A stretch of DNA of 64,000 bases from Planctomycetota bacterium. GTDB taxonomy: Bacteria > Planctomycetota > J058 > JAJDCP01. The notes beneath the pieces were generated by a model that ran no database searches, had not been told where the DNA came from, and saw only the letters and a program-made list of their open reading frames with translations. Where the stretch lies: positions 1 through 64,000 of the forward strand of contig JAJDCP010000080.1 of assembly GCA_029260765.1 (NCBI GenBank), written 5' to 3'. Position 1 is the stretch's first letter. Each line of letters begins with the position of its first letter. This document shows, in pieces, positions 36,470 through 45,023 of the stretch. Position numbers and translations under genes: made by a program.

Positions 36470-37798
36470 CTATCGGTTGTTCGGACGCGTCAGCCACTGC
36501 TCTGGCGGCAGCGGTGCGTAAGTGTCGGGCAGCGAGCTGTCGAGCTCGAGCTCGATCGCCCCCAGCTCGGTCTCCACGGTCCCCTCGGGGCGCACCAGCT
36601 GCAGCCCGCGGATCACGATGCGCTCGCTGCCGTCGAGGCCCGTGCGGACGATGCGCAGGCCGTGGCGCAGCGGGCCGAGGGTGACCGGCTGCGGCCGCAC
36701 GCTCCCGTCCGCGGCGACCACCCACACCAGGGGCTGGCCCATGTCGCTGGCCAGGGCGGAGTCGGGGACGAGCACGACCTCGTGCGGCTGGCTGCCCGGG
36801 AGCCGAATACGGGCGAACAGACCGGGCACGAGCAGCCCGTCGGGGTTTGGGAAGATCGCCCGCCCGCGCATCGTGCCGGTGTTCGGGTCGACGCGGTTGT
36901 CGACGAAGTCCATGTGCCCCTTGTGGGGGAAGCCCTGCTCGTCGACCAGGGCGAGGTACACCGGGTTCTTCGCCCCGCGCGAGCTCTCGCGCTCACCGGA
37001 GACGTGCAGGCGCAGGTACTTCAAGAGGTCGCGCTCGTTCGCGTCGAAGTAGCAGTGCACCGGGTCGCGGGCGACGATGGTCGTCAGCAGCGTTCCCCCC
37101 GAGCTGCCGCCATCGACCAGGTTGCCCTCGGTGATGTAGCGGCGGCTGACCAGGCCGGTGATCGGTGCCCGGATCTCGGTATAGCTCAGCTCGAGCGCGG
37201 CCCCCTCCAGCACCGCCTGGGCGGTCCCGACGGCCGCCTCTGCGGCCGCGATGGCCGCGCTCGCCGCCTCGATCTGGGCGAGCGCGGCGACCGTGTCGGC
37301 GGCGGCCTGGATGACCTGGCTCTCGCGCACATCGACCTCGTCCTGGCTGATCTTCTGGGTCCTGAACAGCGTGACCGCGCGGGCGAGCTGGGTCTCGGCG
37401 AGGTGCAGCTGGGCCTGCGCCTGCTCGCGTTGCGCGAAGGCCTGGGTCTTCTGCGCCTGCGACTGGGTGAGCCGCGCCTCCGCTTCCTTCAAACCTGCCG
37501 TCGCCCGCGCGACCTCGGCCTGGAAGGGCCGTGGATCGATCACGCACAGCAGGCTGTCCTTTGCGACCACCTGGCCCTCGATGAAGTTGTTGGACTGCAG
37601 GTAGCCGCCGACGCGGGCCCGCACCTCGACGAAGTCGACCGGATCGAGCCGCCCGGTGAAGCTGTCCCACTCTACGACGACGCGCTTGAGCGGCTGCGCG
37701 ACGGTCACCAGGGGAGGGCCTGGCGGGGGCGGAGCGTCGATCGGCCCGCTGCAGCCGAGGGGCAGGAGGCAGAGGAGGAAGAGAAGGAAGCGGTGCAT
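36470..37798 (-). CDS. RND periplasmic adaptor lipoprotein (membrane fusion protein)
   Basis: This 442-residue adaptor links the RND pump to an outer-membrane channel. A lipoprotein signal ends in PLGC (Cys16). Next come a biotinyl-like half (VRARVGGYLQSNNFIEGQVV), a long alpha-helical hairpin rich in Ala/Gln/Glu (about 95-200), the second lipoyl half (SYTEIRAPITGLVSRRYITEGNLV), and beta-barrel and membrane-proximal domains. The ATG at 37798 has GGAG seven bases upstream; the open frame further upstream does not. It is the first gene of the adaptor-permease operon. Confidence 0.95.
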   Translation of the reverse strand: MHRFLLFLLCLLPLGCSGPIDAPPPPGPPLVTVAQPLKRVVVEWDSFTGRLDPVDFVEVRARVGGYLQSNNFIEGQVVAKDSLLCVIDPRPFQAEVARATAGLKEAEARLTQSQAQKTQAFAQREQAQAQLHLAETQLARAVTLFRTQKISQDEVDVRESQVIQAAADTVAALAQIEAASAAIAAAEAAVGTAQAVLEGAALELSYTEIRAPITGLVSRRYITEGNLVDGGSSGGTLLTTIVARDPVHCYFDANERDLLKYLRLHVSGERESSRGAKNPVYLALVDEQGFPHKGHMDFVDNRVDPNTGTMRGRAIFPNPDGLLVPGLFARIRLPGSQPHEVVLVPDSALASDMGQPLVWVVAADGSVRPQPVTLGPLRHGLRIVRTGLDGSERIVIRGLQLVRPEGTVETELGAIELELDSSLPDTYAPLPPEQWLTRPNNR

Positions 37799-38199
37799 CG
37801 TGGATCTCCGGCGCGGGATCAGCTGTGCAGAATACTCGTTCTGATTTGAGACGGAAGCGGAAACTCGTCTGGGGATCGGGAGTCTGGGGTCTCTTCCGGC
37901 GACGATTCGGAGTTGTCTTGACCCGAGGCGGAGGCTGGGCAAGCAGCTGCTGAGAGCCTGTCAGGAGTCTCCCCGATGGTCGCGAACGTCACCTCTCCCG
38001 CCGATCGCCAGATCGTTCCCGGTCCGTTGCTGGGGTGGCTCCGGGCGCCCAGATTCTCGGTGCGGCTGCGCAGTTGGGCGGGGGACATGGGTCTGTTGGA
38101 GAACCTCCTTGCCAGTCCATTGTCGTAGGGTGCGGGGTTTACCCCCGCCCGACGCGGCAGAGCGAAGCGTCTGCGTCTGCGAGGTGGTGAACCCTTGCC
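37799..38199. other. intergenic region upstream of the efflux operon
   Basis: This 401-base region separates the adaptor gene from the end of the response-regulator/kinase gene. It contains dispersed repeat copy B (38105-38193). No further gene is seen; the minus-strand frame 37819-38088 is Ser/Pro-rich without a ribosome-binding site. No TetR-type regulator or clear operator was found. Confidence 0.4.
38105..38193 (+). repeat. dispersed extragenic repeat, copy B
   Basis: It has the same order of blocks as copy A at 25748-25851 (cttgccagtc, ttgtcgt, gggtgcgggg, cccgcccgacgcggcagag, gcgaagcgtc, tgcgaggtggtgaacc) without the 15-base insertion. It ends close to the stop codon of the histidine kinase at 38200. 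Confidence 0.7.
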
Positions 38200-39492
38200 C
38201 TATGGGAGATAGCGGTCCTTGAGGTTGTCAAACAGAGCCTGGTCGGACTGACCATGCAGCGCCGGCCAGACTTTGGGCCAGGTGAAGCTGAAGCGCGTGC
38301 CTCGTTGGCCATCAGACTGGACCTCGACGACGCCGCCGACCCCCCGGATCATCTTCTGTGTGTAGGACAACCCCATCCCGGTGCCCTGCCCTGGGCCGTT
38401 GGAATAAAAGAGGTCGAAGATCCTGTCCTGCAGCGCCGGAGGGATGCCCGGGCCGTCGTCGCCGACAGTGAAGCGCACGAAGACGCCTGCATCGACACAG
38501 CCGAGGCTGATCTTCCCGCTGGGCTGGTCATGGTGCTTGACGGCGTTGGCCGCGAGGTTGAGGAGCACCTCCTTCAACGGCGCGCGCGCAGTCGAGACCG
38601 CGGGTACCGCGCTCTCGACGGTGATGCTGAAGCCTTCGGGCAGGCAGGCGAGCTGGGCGACCTCGTGGAACAGCTCGGCGGTCTCGACCCGCTCCGCGGC
38701 CACACGGTGTTTCCCGGCTCGAGCATAGTCCAGCAGGCCGTCGCACATAGACTCCATCCGACTGACCAGCTCGCCCAGTTGGCGCAGGTGAGCGCTCGAC
38801 TGGTCTGGAATTGTGCCGCCGAGATCCTCCTCGAGCCAGCTCGCGAGGTTGCGCACACCGCGCATCGGGCTCTTCAGGTCATGGGAGATGACAGATGTGA
38901 AGCTCTTGAGCTCCTCGTTGGAGGCATCCAGGCAGCGGGCGGCATCGCGCAAGCGGATCTGGGTCTCCTTGTGCTCTTGGATCTCGCTCTGAAGCTCTTC
39001 GAGAAGTCGATGCAGCTTCCGATTACGGCTGGCAAGGGACTCCTGGGCCGCCTTGAGGCGGAGCAGGTTGCGCAGGCGAATCCTGAGCTCGAGCCGATCG
39101 ATGGGTCGTGCGAGAAACTCATCGGCCCCGCACTCCAGGGCGCGCATGCGGTCGGTGCGGTCCCGCAGCGAGCTGACGATGATGACTGGAATCCCGCGAT
39201 GCGCGCTGTCGCTCTTGAGATGTTTGAGCACCTCGAACCCCGTCATCCCCGGCATCATCAGGTCTAGCAGGACCGCGTCTACCCGCTCCTGGGCGATGAA
39301 CTCGAGCGCCTGCTCACCATTGCTGGCATCGTGCACGACATAGCCATCCGCCATAAGCATGGCGCGGAGCAGCTTGCGGTTCACGGCCTCATCATCGACC
39401 ACGAGCAGGTACTTGAGGCTGCGCGTGGTGATTACGACTCTGGCGTGTTCATCTTCGGGCGTGAGGTCGTTGTTGGGGGTGCTGTCAGGCAT
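38200..39492 (-). CDS. response regulator - histidine kinase hybrid
   Basis: This 430-residue cytoplasmic signalling protein has a receiver domain (about 28-145) with phospho-acceptor Asp77 (LLDLMMPG) and acidic pair VVDDE. A coiled-coil linker (150-195) follows, then a HisKA domain with His204 (VISHDLKSP) and a HATPase domain with N, G1 and G2 boxes (NLAANAVKHH, DDGPGIP, GTGMGLSY). No membrane helix is present, so it probably receives phosphoryl groups from, or acts downstream of, the large kinase in the same operon. It starts four bases after the single-domain receiver gene. Confidence 0.93.
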   Translation of the reverse strand: MPDSTPNNDLTPEDEHARVVITTRSLKYLLVVDDEAVNRKLLRAMLMADGYVVHDASNGEQALEFIAQERVDAVLLDLMMPGMTGFEVLKHLKSDSAHRGIPVIIVSSLRDRTDRMRALECGADEFLARPIDRLELRIRLRNLLRLKAAQESLASRNRKLHRLLEELQSEIQEHKETQIRLRDAARCLDASNEELKSFTSVISHDLKSPMRGVRNLASWLEEDLGGTIPDQSSAHLRQLGELVSRMESMCDGLLDYARAGKHRVAAERVETAELFHEVAQLACLPEGFSITVESAVPAVSTARAPLKEVLLNLAANAVKHHDQPSGKISLGCVDAGVFVRFTVGDDGPGIPPALQDRIFDLFYSNGPGQGTGMGLSYTQKMIRGVGGVVEVQSDGQRGTRFSFTWPKVWPALHGQSDQALFDNLKDRYLP

Positions 39493-39495
39493 GGG

Positions 39496-39975
39496 TCACT
39501 CCGTCGCGGGTCCAGGACTACGCTCCATCCGTGATCCGACATCTTCGCTCTCCGCGGGCGCGGGCCCCGCATCATTCCCTTCCTTGCCGCAAGCCGGATC
39601 GACCGCGGAGCGCTGCTCGATCATCTCTGCGACCACCCGCAGAAATTCCCTGTAGCGGATCGGCTTGGCCAGGTAGCGATCGAAGCCTGCCTCCAGGATA
39701 CGCGCCTCGTCGCCGCGCATCGCGTGCGCGGTCACCGCGAGAATCGGGGTCGTGCGTGTCGCGGGGCGGGAGCGCAATTGCTTCGCCGCCTGAAGTCCAT
39801 CGATCCCCGGCAGCTGGATGTCGAGGACGATCAGGTCAAGGGCCTTCTGCTGGGCGAGTTGGAGCCCGGTTGCGGCCTCGTAGGCGGTCAACACCTTATG
39901 CCCTTGACGGACAAGCAGATCCCGCAGCAGCTTCATGTTGGCTGGATTGTCTTCGATGAGCAACACACGACTCAT
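39496..39975 (-). CDS. single-domain response regulator (DivK/CheY type)
   Basis: This 159-residue receiver protein has acidic residues IEDN near the start, phospho-acceptor Asp52 (IVLDIQLPG), the conserved Thr/Ala switch (AVTAHAM) and Lys in LAKPI. About 35 disordered residues follow with no output domain. It likely shuttles phosphate between the two kinases. Its ATG overlaps the stop of the upstream 1425-residue kinase by four bases, which implies translational coupling. Confidence 0.95.
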   Translation of the reverse strand: MSRVLLIEDNPANMKLLRDLLVRQGHKVLTAYEAATGLQLAQQKALDLIVLDIQLPGIDGLQAAKQLRSRPATRTTPILAVTAHAMRGDEARILEAGFDRYLAKPIRYREFLRVVAEMIEQRSAVDPACGKEGNDAGPAPAESEDVGSRMERSPGPATE

Positions 39976-42900
39976 ACCCGACTCCTCCGTCCGAGCAGCG
40001 CTCGGATCTGATGCCGCAGGGCCGCTCCGTGGAGCTCTGTCTTCTGGGCGAGATGGTCGACCGTCGCCTCGAGACGTCGGCGCTCGCCGTGGCTCAGGTT
40101 CTTGGCGGTCAACACCAGGATCGGTACCGAGCTGGTCTTCACGTCCTGCCTGAGCCGATCGATGACCTCGAAGCCGTTCACTTCGGGCATCATCAGATCG
40201 AGGATGATGAGGTCGAAGGCCTTGGTCGCTGCCAGACTGAGAGCCTCACGTCCGCCGAAGGCCGCGGTCACGTCGAAGCAGGGTTGCGAGAGATAGGATG
40301 TGATCCAGTTGATCGCAAGGGGGTCGTCGTCGACGACGAGGATGCGGGCTTCGTCCTCGGCAACGCCTACGCCGAGGGCCTCGGCGGCAGAGAGGAGCTG
40401 GTCCCGTTCGATGGGTTTGCACAGGACCATATCGGCGCCGATCGCGCAGCGGGTTTCGGGCCTGCCTTGGCCGCCCAGCACGAGGAAGGGGAGGCCGCCC
40501 TGCGAGGGCTGGGAGAATTCTTCGATCAAGGCCATCCCATCGCCCTCCGAGGGGCTCAGTACCACCAGATCAGGGACGCAAGGCGCGGCAGACAGCTGTG
40601 CGCGCGCCTCGCGACCGTCACCGGCCTCGACGACCTGGAGCCCTGCCTCCTCGATATAGCGGCGTAGCAATGTGCGGTCGCGGGCATCCTCACCGACGAC
40701 CAGCACCGTTTTGGTGTCTGGCCCGATCTCCGCCTTCTCCGCCGGGGCCGCGTCTGCGCTCTCGGCGCAGGGATCTCCGAGCAGCGCCCGCACCTGGCGC
40801 AACAGGGCCTCAGCATCGAAGTCACGCTTGTGTGTCAGTCCGCGGATCTTGCCGCGGAGCGCGAGACTCGTCGCAGGGTCCAGGTCTATTGCAGTGACGA
40901 CCAGGATGGGGAGATCGCGGAGCGAGGGCTGGCTCTTGAAGAAGTCGATGACCTCGAAGCCAGAGTTGTCGGGCATGCTCAGGTCGACGATCGCGATGTC
41001 CGGCGGATGCGTGAACGCTTGTGCCATCGCGTCACCTGCCGAACCCGCCCGCAAGACGGTGAAGCCCTTCGTCTCGAGCGGACCAATGATGTTCTCGGCG
41101 AGCAGCGCGTCTTCGTCGATGACCAGGATGCGGGCGAGCGCCCCGCTCGGGCTGCCATAGTGCCTTTCGACTGCCGCCAGCAGCAGCTCGCGCGAGACCG
41201 GCTTGGTCAGCACGTCCGCCGCGCCCATCGCGAAGCCCTTGTGTTGGCACTCGTCGCCGATGACCGAGACCAGGACGACGGGAATGCCTGCTGTCTCGGG
41301 GTCTGCCTTGAGCGCCCTGAGGATCTCCCAACCGCTGCGCGTCGGCAGCAGGACATCGAGGACGATGAGGTCGGGGTGCTGGGCCGCGATCGATGCCAGG
41401 CCCTCGTCAGCGGTCGTGGCACTGACGACACGATACCCGGCGCCGCTCAAGTGGAACGAGTAGAGGGTACAGGCCGTGTCATCGTCGTCCACGATGAGAA
41501 TCAGGGGGGCGTCAGGACGAGACCGCAACGGCGGGACTGCGTCGCTGGCCGTGGTGGAGGACGGGAGCGCGCCCTGGTCGGGGATCGTGATTTCGAAGCG
41601 GCTGCCCTTCCCCAGCTCGCTCTGGAGCACGATCTGTCCCCCGTGCAGCTCGGTCATCGCCTTGACCAGTGACAGGCCGAGACCCGTCCCGGCGTACTTG
41701 CGTGCGGCGGATCCGTCGATCTGCTTGAACGGCTCGAAGACGAGTCTCTGGTCCTCGTGCGCTATGCCGATGCCTGTATCGCGCACGACGAAGGAGACGA
41801 CGTGGTTGTCTAAGGATTTCAGCCGGCGCGCCTCGAGCAGAACTTCACCGCCCTCAGGGGTGAACTTTACGGCGTTCGACAACAGGTTGTAGAGAATCTG
41901 TTTCAGCTTGCGTCCGTCTCCGACCAGCGAGCTCAGAGAGGGGTCGACGGTGGAAGAGAGCGACACCCGTCCGCTGGCAGCCCGCTCTTTGACGATGGTC
42001 AGGGCGTTCGTGCAGAGCGCGACCACATCGACCTCGCCCAGCTCCAATTCCATCTTCCCTGCCTCGACTTTCGACAGGTCGAGTATTTCGTTGATCAGCG
42101 ATAACAGGTGCTGGCCGCTGGAGAGGATCTCACTGCAGTAGTCGACCTGGGTCTCGTTGAGCCCGCCGACAAGGCCATCCCGCAAGACCTCGGAGAAACC
42201 GATGATCGCGCTGAGCGGTGTCCGCAGCTCGTGGGACATGTTCGCCAGGAACTCCGACTTCAGCCGGCTGGCGCGCTCGAGCGCAACATTCTGCGAAGCG
42301 ATCTTGCGGCTGCGGTCATTGAGCTGTCGCGTGAGCTCGTGCAGCTGTTTGTACTGGCGCGCGTTCTGGATCGCGATGCCGATCTGGTCCGCGAGCTGAT
42401 CGGCGAAGCTGCGGCCCCGATCTTGCAACACATGCGGCGAAGCGAGTGTGAGGACGCCGAGAATCTGCCCTTTGTAGGAGATCGGTGTGACCAGGATGCC
42501 CCCGACGGCGATGCTGCCCACCCCCGTGTGCAGGGCCAATGCACCGCCCACGAGGGCGTCGCCGGCGAGTGCGAAGGAGCTGCCGCGCGCGGCCGCTTCG
42601 CCGACCAGCCCCTCTCCGAAGCTAAAGGACCGCGAGTAGTCCTCAGGCATGCCGTGCGCAGCGGCGAGCTCCAGAGTGCCGCGCCATTCGTTGTGCAGAT
42701 GGACGCTGGACGGATACAGCTCCAGCTCCTGCGCGAGCAGGGCGAGCACGTCGGGCAGGAGCTCTTTGAACTCCCCCCGCCGGCTGAAGATCGCCATGAC
42801 TTTGGACTCGCAGCGGTCGAACAGGGCGCTCTTCTTCAGCCGGCGGTTGGTCGCGCGCAGCTCTTCTTCCAGCCTCAGTGTCTCCGTCACGTCCCGCGCC

Positions 42901-44249
42901 GTGGCGTACAGCGTGCCCGTCGCAGGGTCGGAGGAGGCCATCCAGCGCAGCGAAATGTAGCTGCCATCCTGGCAACGGTAGCGGTTGTTGAAGGACACGC
43001 TGGGGATTCCCTGGGCGAGGCCAGCGACCACGGCCTGGGTAGCCTCGAGGTCGTCGGGATGCACGAACGAGATGAACGGGCGCTCCAGCAACTCCCGCTC
43101 GCTGTACCCCAGCGTACGGGGGAACGCCGGGTTGAGGCGCTTGAAATAGCCGTCCGCGTGCGCGATGCACAGAAGATCGAGGCTGATGTTGAAGAAGCCA
43201 TCGCGCTCCTTGCGCTCGGACATGTCGTGCAGGATCCCGGTGACGAAGCGGGCATCGCCGATCTGAAAAGGACACATCGCCAACTCGACCAGGACGATGC
43301 TGCCGTCCTGCCGCCGCGCCTCGGCCTCGTGGCTTTGGGCCGCCACGGCCTGCTCGTTGGAATCGAGGGCGCGTGCGAGAAACACCTGTTGCTGCTGCAG
43401 GGAGCCCGGGAAGAGCAGGGCGAGCGGCTGGCCGACGACCTGCGCGGCGGAATAGCCCAGCAGACGCTCCGCCGCAGGGTTGAACGAGAGGACCGAGCGC
43501 GCGGCGTCGATCGTGATGATGGCATTGGCGGCGGTCTCGATCACGGCATTCAGCTGCGCGGCCTTGGCCGCCGCCCGCTGTCGGGCCTGCCTTACGCGCC
43601 CGGTCTCGGCGCGCAACGATGCCGCAGCGCGCAGCGATGCGAAGCCCGACAGCAGCCCGCAGACGACCGCGGCGACGATCAGCGCGAGGACCAGCCGCAG
43701 GTTCTCCTGCGCTCCCGCGAGCGCCGCCCCCTCGAGCATTCTCACACTGTGTTGGGAGGTCTCGAGGGCGCGCTGGCCGGCGGTGAGGATCTGCTGCTGC
43801 GCGTCCGCGTCCGTCATCTTGCCCGCCTGGTAGGCCCGGCTGAGCTCGATGAGGGCATCGATGTCCCGCGCCATCAACTGGAACGCGGCGCGCCCCTCAG
43901 GCGATGTGGCCGCAGGGACAACGTTGGTCTCGGACAGCTCGAAGTCGGAATACAGCGCCCCACCATCGAGCAGCACCTGCGCAGTGCTCTGGAGCAGGAA
44001 GACGGTCCGTGAGAACGCCTGCGGGTCGGTACCTTTGAGCAGAGTTTGTCGGGTCAAACGCTCGACGAGCGAGCGCTGTCGGCCTGCCGTCTGGATCTCG
44101 ATCCCGAGCGTCTGTGCGCTGCTGATCTGCAGGGCCAGGACGACCAGACCCGAGACCAGGCTCAGCAACGCGATCGCAGCCAGGCCCAGGCTGATAGCGG
44201 AGGCCGCGCGGGTTGGAGGTACCACCGTCTTCGCCTGGGGCTCGTCCAT
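39972..44249 (-). CDS. hybrid sensor histidine kinase with PAS, GAF and four receiver domains
   Basis: This large phosphorelay sensor is about 1425 residues from ATG 44249; GTG 44324 is an alternative start, neither having a strong ribosome-binding site. Two membrane helices frame a periplasmic helical domain with GRQRSLVERLT, as in PilJ/NarX-like sensors. Two PAS domains follow (GYSAAQVVGQPL; GYSERELLERPF), then a GAF domain (GVLTLASP), HisKA with His673 (MSHELRTPL) and HATPase (DTGIGI, GTGLGLSL). Four receivers end the protein. Receivers 1, 2 and 4 keep their phospho-acceptor Asp (VLDVLLP, IVDLSMP, ILDLMMP), while receiver 3 has Ser in its place (VVLSPSEG). It is the first gene of the cluster. 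Confidence 0.93.
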   Translation of the reverse strand: MDEPQAKTVVPPTRAASAISLGLAAIALLSLVSGLVVLALQISSAQTLGIEIQTAGRQRSLVERLTRQTLLKGTDPQAFSRTVFLLQSTAQVLLDGGALYSDFELSETNVVPAATSPEGRAAFQLMARDIDALIELSRAYQAGKMTDADAQQQILTAGQRALETSQHSVRMLEGAALAGAQENLRLVLALIVAAVVCGLLSGFASLRAAASLRAETGRVRQARQRAAAKAAQLNAVIETAANAIITIDAARSVLSFNPAAERLLGYSAAQVVGQPLALLFPGSLQQQQVFLARALDSNEQAVAAQSHEAEARRQDGSIVLVELAMCPFQIGDARFVTGILHDMSERKERDGFFNISLDLLCIAHADGYFKRLNPAFPRTLGYSERELLERPFISFVHPDDLEATQAVVAGLAQGIPSVSFNNRYRCQDGSYISLRWMASSDPATGTLYATARDVTETLRLEEELRATNRRLKKSALFDRCESKVMAIFSRRGEFKELLPDVLALLAQELELYPSSVHLHNEWRGTLELAAAHGMPEDYSRSFSFGEGLVGEAAARGSSFALAGDALVGGALALHTGVGSIAVGGILVTPISYKGQILGVLTLASPHVLQDRGRSFADQLADQIGIAIQNARQYKQLHELTRQLNDRSRKIASQNVALERASRLKSEFLANMSHELRTPLSAIIGFSEVLRDGLVGGLNETQVDYCSEILSSGQHLLSLINEILDLSKVEAGKMELELGEVDVVALCTNALTIVKERAASGRVSLSSTVDPSLSSLVGDGRKLKQILYNLLSNAVKFTPEGGEVLLEARRLKSLDNHVVSFVVRDTGIGIAHEDQRLVFEPFKQIDGSAARKYAGTGLGLSLVKAMTELHGGQIVLQSELGKGSRFEITIPDQGALPSSTTASDAVPPLRSRPDAPLILIVDDDDTACTLYSFHLSGAGYRVVSATTADEGLASIAAQHPDLIVLDVLLPTRSGWEILRALKADPETAGIPVVLVSVIGDECQHKGFAMGAADVLTKPVSRELLLAAVERHYGSPSGALARILVIDEDALLAENIIGPLETKGFTVLRAGSAGDAMAQAFTHPPDIAIVDLSMPDNSGFEVIDFFKSQPSLRDLPILVVTAIDLDPATSLALRGKIRGLTHKRDFDAEALLRQVRALLGDPCAESADAAPAEKAEIGPDTKTVLVVGEDARDRTLLRRYIEEAGLQVVEAGDGREARAQLSAAPCVPDLVVLSPSEGDGMALIEEFSQPSQGGLPFLVLGGQGRPETRCAIGADMVLCKPIERDQLLSAAEALGVGVAEDEARILVVDDDPLAINWITSYLSQPCFDVTAAFGGREALSLAATKAFDLIILDLMMPEVNGFEVIDRLRQDVKTSSVPILVLTAKNLSHGERRRLEATVDHLAQKTELHGAALRHQIRALLGRRSRV

Positions 44250-44658
44250 CACCGGCCTGGCTGCGAGTGCGTGCGCGGGACGATCCCGTGGAGAGGCGAC
44301 CAGAAACCAAGGAAACTCTTGCACTGCGCTGAAGCTCGCATCGCTACCTGTCCTGCATCAAGAGACTGTCGATCCCTCTTTCTTTATTTAGAGGTAATGT
44401 TGAATTGGATACTGCATGATTTTGGTCCAGATTTCAAGCCAGGATCGTCGGTCTGCCTGGCTATCGATCACCGCGCGGCCTGCGCGGAGTTGCCAGGTGA
44501 CGGGAGTGGGCACGCGGCGCGCCCCGCTCTGAGCTGAAGACTCGCACCCTCTTTGGGCCGCTCGAGAACGAGGGCCTCTACGCGGCTGCGAAGCTCGGCA
44601 TGCTGCCGCGCGGCTTCGTCGCGGCCCAGCTGCGCTCGGAGGCGGCCCGTGTTGTCGC
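44250..44658. other. intergenic region between kinase and ArsR genes
   Basis: This region contains an AT-rich patch (about 44380-44420), unusual for this window, that could hold the kinase promoter on the minus strand. No consensus pair is clear. No gene is called, although both strands have short protein-like frames around 44530-44650. Confidence 0.35.
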
Positions 44659-45018
44659 TCAGGGGCGTTCCGCCTCGACCTCTCCCCGCGCGAGCCGCAG
44701 GGCGCGCTCGATCTCTTGCTGGACCATGCTGCACATGATGTGGCACAAGCCCTCCACATCGTGGTTGGCCAGGCTGTAATAGACGTTGAGGCCCGCTTTG
44801 CGGCGCCGCACGAAGCCCGCTCGATGCAACACTTTCAGATGCTTGCTCACGTTGGCGTTTGTCAGCTTCGAGCCTTCGACCAGTTCGCCGACATTATGCT
44901 CCCCCTCGCACAGCAGGTTCATCAGCAGCAAGCGCGAGCGGTCTGCCAGCGCGCGGAAGCGGCGCGCGACCTGCTCGAGCATGAAGTCGGACATCGGGGC
45001 GGGGCGCGTGTCTGACAT
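44659..45018 (-). CDS. ArsR-family repressor, possible persulfide/redox sensor
   Basis: This 119-residue winged-helix regulator has its recognition helix at NANVSKHLKVLHRAGFVRRRK and wing at GLNVYYSLA. It lacks the CxC metal motif of classic ArsR proteins. Instead it has Cys37 (LLCEGEHNVGEL) at the position of the first redox Cys of SqrR/BigR-type sulfide sensors, and Cys92 and Cys96 in the last helix, near the second. This suggests sensing of reactive sulfur by disulfide or polysulfide formation. ATG 45018 has GGAG upstream. It is the last gene of the sulfur operon and probably binds the palindrome at 49757-49790, giving autorepression. Confidence 0.88.
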   Translation of the reverse strand: MSDTRPAPMSDFMLEQVARRFRALADRSRLLLMNLLCEGEHNVGELVEGSKLTNANVSKHLKVLHRAGFVRRRKAGLNVYYSLANHDVEGLCHIMCSMVQQEIERALRLARGEVEAERP

Positions 45019-45023
45019 CCGAC

